The notes beneath the pieces are model-generated. The model worked only from the letters and a program-made list of their open reading frames with translations, searched no databases and was not told the DNA's origin. DNA of 64,000 bases, taken from Flavobacteriales bacterium UBA852 (lineage in GTDB: Bacteria; Bacteroidota; Bacteroidia; Flavobacteriales_E; Vicingaceae). The stretch spans positions 20,735 through 84,734 of the forward strand of contig DBGO01000001.1 in the NCBI GenBank assembly GCA_002295925.1. Direction: 5' to 3'. Every line of letters begins with the position of its first letter. The first letter of the stretch is position 1. Below, piece after piece: positions 34,430 to 41,788 of the stretch. Both the position numbers and the translations under genes were made by a program.

Positions 34430-37400
34430 AAATAGTAGCAGTTATAGTAACTTGTAACCGCTTGGAATTACTTCCAAGAGCATTAAAGTCGGTAAGCGAA
34501 CAAACTCGCAAACCTGATTGCGTATCTGTTGTTTCAAACTCAACTAAAGATAATTATTTTGAAGAACAAGTAATCTGTAATGAATTTGGGTTTAAATTAA
34601 TTAAGAATTACAGAACCAATAACTATGCAGGTGCATTAAACACAGGAGTAGAAGAAACTATAAAACATCAAGGTATTGAGGATAATATCTATTTCGCATC
34701 ACTTGATGATGATGATGTTTGGCTGCCCAATTATTTAAAGGAGGTTGAAGAAAATAATACTGCAGATTTTGATTTAATCGCAGCAAGTTATTTAAGAAAA
34801 AGTGATGATGAAAATTTATTGATGAATCTGCCATTACAACTTTCCATGAACGACTTTTTAAAAGGAAATCCGGGTATTGGGGGTTCAAATACGTTTATCA
34901 GGTTAAAGACGCTTTTAAAATCAGGTTGCTTTGATGAAGCATTGGATTCATCTGTAGACAGAGATTTTTTGGTTCGAGTATTTCAACAAAAACCAAAGTA
35001 TAAAATTATTCAAAAACAGCTTGTAACGGCATATACTGATAAAAATAGAGAGCGGCTCACAATAAATCGAGAAAAGAAAATAAAGAGTTTACAGGTTTTT
35101 TATTACAAGTATCAGTACTTAATGAGTGAAGCAGATAAGAAATATTTTTTTCAAAGAGTAAACAAATACTTTTCAATTGAACAATCAGAAATCGTTATCA
35201 ACCAGCAGCAAGAAAAATCAATACGAAAATTAGAATTAGAGTTTAAAAATAAGGGAGATTATCAGTTTGTAATTGGTTTTATTGCTGGCAATGAAGCCAT
35301 TGTTAAAAGAATCGCTAAACAAATTATTAATAAGAAAATACCTGTTGATTTAGTGGTAATTATTGAAGATGTGCCGAAAGGAACAACATTATCGGATACT
35401 GAAAATCTCTTTAAAGAAAATTCAATACCCTACTTGATTGTAAAAGACAAAGTATGGAAACAAAACTTGAAAGATGGGCATTATGGAGCATATTATCAGC
35501 AGTTTTCTGATATAAATTCCATTCCGTTAGGTAGAACTATTTTACATCATCATTTATTTACGGAAACAACAACTTTTAACAATCCAGTATTTTGGGTTAT
35601 TGATGATGATGTTACTTTCAGGTCTGTTGTAAACCCGTTGTCAGAGATAAAAACAGTTGATATATTCAACATTATCAACAAAAACAAAGATAAAGCAGAG
35701 GCGTTGATTGGTGGAATTAGCAATGACCCGCCAGTTCCATTGTTAAGTTGCATCAGATCACAGTTAGTTGACTTTTACCATAGCATTCTTTCAGGCGGCA
35801 AATCTCATTATGATAATTTTTCACTGAGAGAAAAGCCCGATTACTATTATGATTTATCTGACTTGCACACTGACCATTTGGAAGTTCCGATCTATCATTC
35901 TTCAATTACCGATGATGATTTAAAGCAAATATTTTCAGGCAAATCACTTTCAAGACCTTCACTGCAAAAAGAAGTAAAAGCAATACACAAGACAATTACA
36001 CGTAGAGGAGCAAACACAATTATATTTAACCGTGAGTTGCTTCAATACTATCCGGTTATAAGTTTGGAGGTAAATAATAAGCACGCAAGAAGAGGTGATT
36101 TGGTTTGGGCTTTACTGAACCAAGTGGTTTCGGGTAGAACAATTTTTGAGCATACATTTTCACTTGAACACAATCGTCCTCTTGCAGAATTTGATTTACA
36201 GAAGGAACTCGACAAAGCAGCTTATGATATTATTGGCTATGCTTTTGCTAAAGCAATTCTAAAATCAATAGAAACCATACAAAGAGAAACCCAACCACAC
36301 CGTCCTAAAGATATTTTTGAAAAACTCATTCATGATGATTTTTATCATCGGTTTTTCGATGCTTATTCTTATTTCCTCAATCGCAGGAAAGCTAGGTTTT
36401 TAATGAACTACTATCGAATTTCAGGTTTGACGATGTTGTTGGCAGAACAGAGAACAACAGTAAAAGAATTGTATAACCAATTTGCTGACGAAAGCCATCT
36501 TATTGCATTTGAGCAAATTTTGACTGAAGCACTACAAGAAGAAACATTGAGGTCATTTTTTAGTGAATTAACAACAGCAATTTGGAGTTACTGCAAGTCT
36601 ATTACAGAAGTTTCGGAAAATGATGATAAATACAGAAGCCATATAGAGCAGTTTTTTAACTTAAAAAAGAAATTGCGAAAATTAGGTAGTGGTGCTGAGG
36701 GTATTGTTTTTACTGACGATATTTTTGTTTACAAATGTTTTTTCAATATTCTCGACAACGAATGGGAGTTTTTAAAATTAATATCCGAAAGTTTCAGTCA
36801 AAGTGATTTTTTAGAAAAAATTGAATGTTTCGAGACGCTTAAATTTCGCTTTATTCGTTATCCATATCACCATTTCAAACCATTACAAAATATTAAGCTT
36901 ACCAAACTTATTGAATTTTTACAATTTTGTAAGCAAAATGAATTCGTATATACCAATATAAAGCCGAGTAACTTCGTTCAGACAAACACAGGAAAGGTAA
37001 AATTGATTGATTATGGTAAATCATTTGAACCTTTTAATCCGGAAAAATATATAAATACAATCAAACGGGCTTTTTTACTCTACAAAAACCCTACAATGAA
37101 AATTGAGGATTTTCAAAAGCTTACGGCACAAATAAATATTGGCAATGAACCAATTGAAATAAATGGATGGGAAAAGCTTTGGAGAGCAATAGAGCCAAGA
37201 AAAAAAGAGGAAATATTAGATGCTGAAATTGTTTCAATCATAAAGGAGTTTAAACCAGAAAAAGTTTTGGATTATGGTTCCGGGAAATGTAAAACAGCGA
37301 AGCTAATTGAAAGAGAAACAAGTGCAAAGGTATTTGTTTATGACATTAATAAAAGCGTATTAATCAACAGATGCAGTGATTTTCAGAGGTATTTTCCAAA

Positions 37401-37812
37401 CGACAGTACTTTTAACAACACTTTTGATTTGGCTTTACTCAATCTTGTTTTATGTGAAGTTGACAACGAAACTTTGAACAGTATTTTATCAAACATAAAA
37501 ACGGCATTGAAAAAAAGAGGAAAGCTAATCGTGTCGGTTTGTAATCCTGACTTTGCACACGTTCTAAAAACAGAATTTCAAAATAGGATAAATATTCCGA
37601 AAAGCAATAATGAAGAAACAATCATTGAAAAAATTAGCAATTCAACTAATAACAAGAGAATTGATTATCATCGTCCAACAAAAAATTACCTTCAGTATTT
37701 TGAACAACATGGGTTCAGCTTAAGTAAATCGATTGATACAGAGGGAATAAATATTGAGACACTAGAATATGCATCAGACTTTAAAATTTTCGTACTAATA
37801 AATGAAAAGTAG
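34426..37812 (+). CDS. Four-module fusion: GT2 glycosyltransferase, second GT-like domain, kinase-like domain, SAM methyltransferase
   Basis: I know of no standard name for this 1128-residue protein. Residues 1-240 are a family 2 glycosyltransferase (VIVTCNRLELLPRALKSV; the metal-binding SLDDDDVW at 92-99). Residues about 278-600 form a second alpha/beta domain with a GT-like WVIDDDVTF (390-398), of less certain family. A helical linker (600-745) follows. Residues 748-890 are protein-kinase-like: glycine loop LGSGAEG (753-759), Lys770, NIKPSNF (844-850) and IDYG (861-864, Asp862). Residues 935-1125 form a class I methyltransferase (VLDYGSGKCKTA at 947-958, acidic Asp973). No signal peptide or membrane helix is seen. 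A kinase joined to a methyltransferase recalls WbdD, which caps O-antigen chains, but the domain order and the attached glycosyltransferases differ. Confidence 0.82.
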   Translation: MKIVAVIVTCNRLELLPRALKSVSEQTRKPDCVSVVSNSTKDNYFEEQVICNEFGFKLIKNYRTNNYAGALNTGVEETIKHQGIEDNIYFASLDDDDVWLPNYLKEVEENNTADFDLIAASYLRKSDDENLLMNLPLQLSMNDFLKGNPGIGGSNTFIRLKTLLKSGCFDEALDSSVDRDFLVRVFQQKPKYKIIQKQLVTAYTDKNRERLTINREKKIKSLQVFYYKYQYLMSEADKKYFFQRVNKYFSIEQSEIVINQQQEKSIRKLELEFKNKGDYQFVIGFIAGNEAIVKRIAKQIINKKIPVDLVVIIEDVPKGTTLSDTENLFKENSIPYLIVKDKVWKQNLKDGHYGAYYQQFSDINSIPLGRTILHHHLFTETTTFNNPVFWVIDDDVTFRSVVNPLSEIKTVDIFNIINKNKDKAEALIGGISNDPPVPLLSCIRSQLVDFYHSILSGGKSHYDNFSLREKPDYYYDLSDLHTDHLEVPIYHSSITDDDLKQIFSGKSLSRPSLQKEVKAIHKTITRRGANTIIFNRELLQYYPVISLEVNNKHARRGDLVWALLNQVVSGRTIFEHTFSLEHNRPLAEFDLQKELDKAAYDIIGYAFAKAILKSIETIQRETQPHRPKDIFEKLIHDDFYHRFFDAYSYFLNRRKARFLMNYYRISGLTMLLAEQRTTVKELYNQFADESHLIAFEQILTEALQEETLRSFFSELTTAIWSYCKSITEVSENDDKYRSHIEQFFNLKKKLRKLGSGAEGIVFTDDIFVYKCFFNILDNEWEFLKLISESFSQSDFLEKIECFETLKFRFIRYPYHHFKPLQNIKLTKLIEFLQFCKQNEFVYTNIKPSNFVQTNTGKVKLIDYGKSFEPFNPEKYINTIKRAFLLYKNPTMKIEDFQKLTAQINIGNEPIEINGWEKLWRAIEPRKKEEILDAEIVSIIKEFKPEKVLDYGSGKCKTAKLIERETSAKVFVYDINKSVLINRCSDFQRYFPNDSTFNNTFDLALLNLVLCEVDNETLNSILSNIKTALKKRGKLIVSVCNPDFAHVLKTEFQNRINIPKSNNEETIIEKISNSTNNKRIDYHRPTKNYLQYFEQHGFSLSKSIDTEGINIETLEYASDFKIFVLINEK

Positions 37813-38554
37813 ATTACCCTATCAGCCATTTATTATCCTTGGAACCGCAAGGACGGGTTCAACAATGCTTTGGAGTTATCTCAACTCACATCCTGACATC
37901 CTTTGTTTAAGAGGTGTTTATGGCTCAACAAACAAAATTAACTTTGGTAAATATTATGGCGAGCTACCCGAAGAATATCATTCATCAGAACTGATAAAGC
38001 TAAGAAACGAAAGGCCCATAGAATTTCTTGAAAACTATATTTGGAAAAAATACTCTAAGCCATTCAAAGCAGTTGGCTTCAAATATTTCTATGACCATGA
38101 CAGACATCTCTCAAATAATGAAGAACTGATTCGTTACTTTAAGTCAAACAAAGCGATTAAGTTTTTACACTTAAAAAGAGAGAATCTTTTGGCGACACTT
38201 TTTTCTTACAAACGAGCATTAGCTCAACAACAATGGACTAGAGCCGATACAAACTATAAGACTTCAATTACTATTCAAGAATGTAAAGAATACTTTCAAC
38301 GAATCCTTTATAATCAAAAACTATTTGATAAATTATTTGCAGGTCGAATATTACAGATAAGCTATGATAACCTTATAAATTCAACTGAACAAACACTAAC
38401 AAATATTCTGGATTTTATCGAAGTTAAAGCACTTCCACTTACAACAGAAACAATAAAAAATAAAGAAACTGAACTATTAGATAGCATTACAAATTACACA
38501 GAACTGAAGAATTATTTCAAATACACAGATTATGCAAAATACTTCAATGAATAA
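37802..38554 (+). CDS. Sulfotransferase family protein
   Basis: This 250-residue PAPS-dependent sulfotransferase has the 5'-phosphosulfate loop LGTARTGSTMLWSYLNSHP near residues 13-31 and the 3'-phosphate-binding part in FLHLKRENLLATLFSYKRA around residues 118-138. The family is the Stf0/Sulfotransfer_3-like group rather than heparan-type enzymes. The acceptor is unknown. As the last gene of the cassette, overlapping the fusion gene by 11 bases, it probably sulfates the sugar or lipid-linked product made by the preceding enzymes. PAP produced by it could be removed by CysQ (10388). No signal peptide is visible, so the reaction is cytoplasmic. Confidence 0.82.
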   Translation: MKSRLPYQPFIILGTARTGSTMLWSYLNSHPDILCLRGVYGSTNKINFGKYYGELPEEYHSSELIKLRNERPIEFLENYIWKKYSKPFKAVGFKYFYDHDRHLSNNEELIRYFKSNKAIKFLHLKRENLLATLFSYKRALAQQQWTRADTNYKTSITIQECKEYFQRILYNQKLFDKLFAGRILQISYDNLINSTEQTLTNILDFIEVKALPLTTETIKNKETELLDSITNYTELKNYFKYTDYAKYFNE

Positions 38555-38650
38555 TCCATTTAGAAGTCGCACATGTTTCCATTCAAGAAAGTCAATTTCT
38601 AAAAGCAAAAACACTCTTTTTTATCAACATTTTCGTAAATAAAATTCCCG

Positions 38651-39541
38651 CTAAAATTGAATTTTCTTATCAGTAAGCAAAACCTCTTTTCCAAAAATTA
38701 AAGCGTAATTGTCATTGGTATGTCCGGCGGGAACATCAAAAAATACAGGATAATCATATTCTTTAACTGCATCCAAAATAATTTCTTTGGCATTTTTGCC
38801 GAAAGGAACAGCATTATCGTGCATATCAGTCATTCCGCCTACTAAAAGAGCTTTTATATTTTCCAGCATTCCGGCTAATTTCAGGTTCATCATCATTCGG
38901 TCAATGTGATACAGATATTCATCCAAATCCTCAATAAACAATATCTTGTCTTTTGTATCTATTTGTGCAGAAGTGCCGGTAAGACTGTAAAGAATAGATA
39001 AATTTCCTCCGGTAATTTCTCCAGTAATTTCTGATGAAGAGAGTTGAGAATTATTGAGTAATGGAACAATATAAGGCTTCCCGGTTAACGCATCAATGGC
39101 AGACTGCCAACTTGCCGGCGTATTTGTAGAAAAATTTACGGGCATCGTAGCATGTATCGTTGCTATTTGTATTTGGCGGTTTAAGTATGAATGCAATACC
39201 GTAACATCGCTGTAACCGATTACCCATTTAGGATTTTTTTTCAAAGGATTAAAATCAACCAAAGGTAAAAGACGAACCGTACCGTAACCGCCACGAGCAC
39301 ACCAAATGGCTTTTATTTCAGGATTGTTAATGGCTTCTTGCAAATCTTCGGCTCTTTGCTTATCCGTTCCGGCATATTGATGATGCTCATTGAACAAATG
39401 CTTACCATAAACAATATTAAACCCTTGGTTTTGCAAAAAATCACTTGCCGGATTTACTTCTTCTTTTGAAATTTTACGTGCCGTAGAAATGATAGCGATA
39501 GTATCGCCTTTTTTTAATGCCGGAGGAATAATATTTGCCAT
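38651..39541 (-). CDS. LD-carboxypeptidase (S66 family)
   Basis: This is a 296-residue cytoplasmic serine peptidase that removes the terminal D-alanine from the tetrapeptide of recycled muropeptides. The triad is visible: Ser111 in IGYSDVTVLH, Glu204 in LFIEDLDEYLYHID and His274 in PAGHTNDN. The N-terminal part begins MANIIPPALKKGDTIAII and carries the ARGGYGTVRLL loop, both usual for S66. It also fits the related microcin-C self-immunity enzymes (MccF), but the genomic setting offers nothing of that kind. It is divergent from metG. It belongs functionally with the other cell-wall enzymes in the window. Confidence 0.88.
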   Translation of the reverse strand: MANIIPPALKKGDTIAIISTARKISKEEVNPASDFLQNQGFNIVYGKHLFNEHHQYAGTDKQRAEDLQEAINNPEIKAIWCARGGYGTVRLLPLVDFNPLKKNPKWVIGYSDVTVLHSYLNRQIQIATIHATMPVNFSTNTPASWQSAIDALTGKPYIVPLLNNSQLSSSEITGEITGGNLSILYSLTGTSAQIDTKDKILFIEDLDEYLYHIDRMMMNLKLAGMLENIKALLVGGMTDMHDNAVPFGKNAKEIILDAVKEYDYPVFFDVPAGHTNDNYALIFGKEVLLTDKKIQF

Positions 39542-39578
39542 TTTGTGCCGAATATGAAAATAAGTAAAAGGTAAAGTT

Positions 39579-39586
39579 TATTTTTG
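39579..39586 (+). promoter_or_regulatory. -7 box TATTTTTG upstream of metG
   Basis: This match to TAnnTTTG lies 23 bases upstream of the TTG start and supports it. Confidence 0.45.
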
Positions 39587-39609
39587 CACGAATATACAAA
39601 CTTTTAGCT

Positions 39610-41718
39610 TTGGAAAATAAAGAACGATATACCGTAACTGCCGCATTGATTTATGCCAACGGTCCAATTCACATTGGGCATTTGGCCGGATGTTACCTAC
39701 CTGCCGATATTTATGTGCGGTTTTTAAGAAAATTGGGCAAAGATGTTGTCTTTGTAAGCGGAACTGATGAGCACGGTGTTCCCATTACATTAAAAGCTAA
39801 AAAAGAAGGAATTTCACCGCAAGAGGTGGTAGATAAATATTATACCATCATAAAAAAATCATTTTACGATTTTGGAATTAATTTCGATGTATATTCTCGT
39901 ACAACCAAACCTATTCATCACAAAACGGCGCAAGAATTTTTCTTGACATTATACAATAAAGGTGTTTTTGAAGAAAAAGTTACCGAACAATATTACGACC
40001 CTGTTGCCCACCAGTTTTTAGCCGACAGATATATAACCGGAACTTGTCCCAAATGCGGCTACGAACAAGCATATGGCGATCAATGCGAAAAATGTGGCGC
40101 ATCATTGAGTCCAACCGAGTTAATAAATCCTGTTTCAACACTAACCGGCGAAAAACCTGTTTTAAAAGAAACCAAAAACTGGTTTTTGCCATTAGATAAA
40201 ATGCAACCGGAAATTGAAAAATTTATTGACAGCAGAAAAGGTTGGAAACCAAATGTTTACGGGCAATGCAAATCGTGGTTAAATCAAGGGTTGCAACCAA
40301 GAGCAATGACTCGCGACTTGGATTGGGGGGTGAAAGTACCTCTAAAAGATGCCGAGGGCAAAGTGATGTATGTATGGTTCGATGCACCTATTGGCTATAT
40401 TTCGGCAACCAAAGAATGGGCACAACAAAATAATAAAAATTGGGAACCTTATTGGAAAGATGAAAACACTCATTTAATTCATTTTATCGGAAAAGACAAT
40501 ATTGTATTTCATTGCATCATTTTCCCGGCAATGCTAATGGCGCACGGCGATTATATTTTGCCCGAAAATGTTCCGGCAAATGAGTTTTTAAATCTCGAAG
40601 GGAATAAAATTTCCACCTCACGAAATTGGGCGGTATGGTTGCACGAATATTTAGAAGAATTTCCCGATAAACAAGACGAACTCCGTTACGTACTTACAGC
40701 CATTGCTCCGGAAACAAAAGACAGTGAATTTACTTGGAAAGATTACCAAGCACGTGTGAACAATGAATTGGTAGCCATTTTGGGAAATTTCATCAATCGG
40801 GTGGTAGTGCTTACAAATAAATATTTTAAAGGAGAAATTCCCGTAGATGCTCCCGGTTCAGAACACAATCCTTTTACGGCAGCTCAAGAAGTTGTTCAAG
40901 AAAAAATAAATTTTGAATATTTGCCAAAAATTGCTCAAAATATCTTGCAATATAAGTTTAGAGAAGCACTTCAAGATATAATGAATATTGCGCGTGAAGG
41001 AAATAAATACTTAACCGACTGTGAACCCTGGAAACGATTTGATAAAAAGAATCCCGAAAGTGCAGTAAATGATGAAGTAGCATCAGAATTAACTTTTTGT
41101 TTAAACATAATAGTGCAAATTGCAACAATAGCCGAACCGGTATTGCCTTTTACAGCCGAAAAAATCCGTAATCTGTTGAATATTGATGAAAATACGGTGC
41201 AAATTATTGAAACAGATAAGCCCGAAAAGTATGCTTTTTCAACAATTATCCCCATCACAAAAAATCATACAATCAATAAACCACAATTGATTTTCGAAAA
41301 AATAACAGACGAAATGGTAGAACAACAAATTGCTAAATTGCATACTGCGAATCAAGATAATCAATCGGAAGAAACATATGAGCCGATTAAACCCGAAGCT
41401 ACTTTCGATGATTTTATGAAGATGGATATTCGTATTGGTAAAATATTGGAAGCCGAAAAGCATCCTAATGCCGATAAACTTTTAGTTTTAAAAGTGGATA
41501 TTGGTAGTGAACAGCGAACAATAGTCAGCGGAATTGCGCAATATTACAAGCCGGAAGAACTGGTAAATAAACAAGTTACCGTGTTGGTCAATTTGGCGCC
41601 CAGAAAACTACGTGGAATAGAATCGCAAGGAATGATTTTAATGGCAGAAGACAGTGAAGGGAATTTAGCAATGATAAATCCCGAAAGTGACTTTCAAACC
41701 GGTGCTACTGTAAGATAA
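39610..41718 (+). CDS. metG: Methionyl-tRNA synthetase with C-terminal tRNA-binding domain (TTG start)
   Basis: This 702-residue class I aminoacyl-tRNA synthetase shows HIGH at residues 21-24 in NGPIHIGHLAG and the second ATP motif as KISTS in EGNKISTSRNWAVW. A zinc knuckle has CPKC and CEKC pairs. An EMAP/Trbp111-type tRNA-binding domain at about residues 593-702 starts DFMKMDIRIGKILEAEKHPNAD (quoted by its start). The zinc pattern and fused C-terminal domain agree with the MetG1 type found in Bacteroidota. No in-frame ATG precedes the conserved start, so TTG at 39610 (MENKERYTVTAA) is chosen. It ends in a bidirectional terminator. Confidence 0.95.
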   Translation: MENKERYTVTAALIYANGPIHIGHLAGCYLPADIYVRFLRKLGKDVVFVSGTDEHGVPITLKAKKEGISPQEVVDKYYTIIKKSFYDFGINFDVYSRTTKPIHHKTAQEFFLTLYNKGVFEEKVTEQYYDPVAHQFLADRYITGTCPKCGYEQAYGDQCEKCGASLSPTELINPVSTLTGEKPVLKETKNWFLPLDKMQPEIEKFIDSRKGWKPNVYGQCKSWLNQGLQPRAMTRDLDWGVKVPLKDAEGKVMYVWFDAPIGYISATKEWAQQNNKNWEPYWKDENTHLIHFIGKDNIVFHCIIFPAMLMAHGDYILPENVPANEFLNLEGNKISTSRNWAVWLHEYLEEFPDKQDELRYVLTAIAPETKDSEFTWKDYQARVNNELVAILGNFINRVVVLTNKYFKGEIPVDAPGSEHNPFTAAQEVVQEKINFEYLPKIAQNILQYKFREALQDIMNIAREGNKYLTDCEPWKRFDKKNPESAVNDEVASELTFCLNIIVQIATIAEPVLPFTAEKIRNLLNIDENTVQIIETDKPEKYAFSTIIPITKNHTINKPQLIFEKITDEMVEQQIAKLHTANQDNQSEETYEPIKPEATFDDFMKMDIRIGKILEAEKHPNADKLLVLKVDIGSEQRTIVSGIAQYYKPEELVNKQVTVLVNLAPRKLRGIESQGMILMAEDSEGNLAMINPESDFQTGATVR

Positions 41719-41735
41719 TTGTTTGATATTTATAT

Positions 41736-41772
41736 AAAAAAGCACGCTGAGATTTATCAGCGTGCTTTTTTA
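41736..41772. terminator. Bidirectional Rho-independent terminator
   Basis: AAAAGCACGCTGA pairs with TCAGCGTGCTTTT, with A- and T-runs on both sides. It lies between the convergent metG and the beta-propeller gene. Confidence 0.92.
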
Positions 41773-41788
41773 TTGTCGCTTTAAAGAG

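Noticed and set aside
36000..37000. Possible frameshift joining separate genes in the 1128-codon frame
   Set aside because: The frame is continuous with no stop, and domains follow without gaps. A sequencing error cannot be excluded from one sequence but there is no sign of one.
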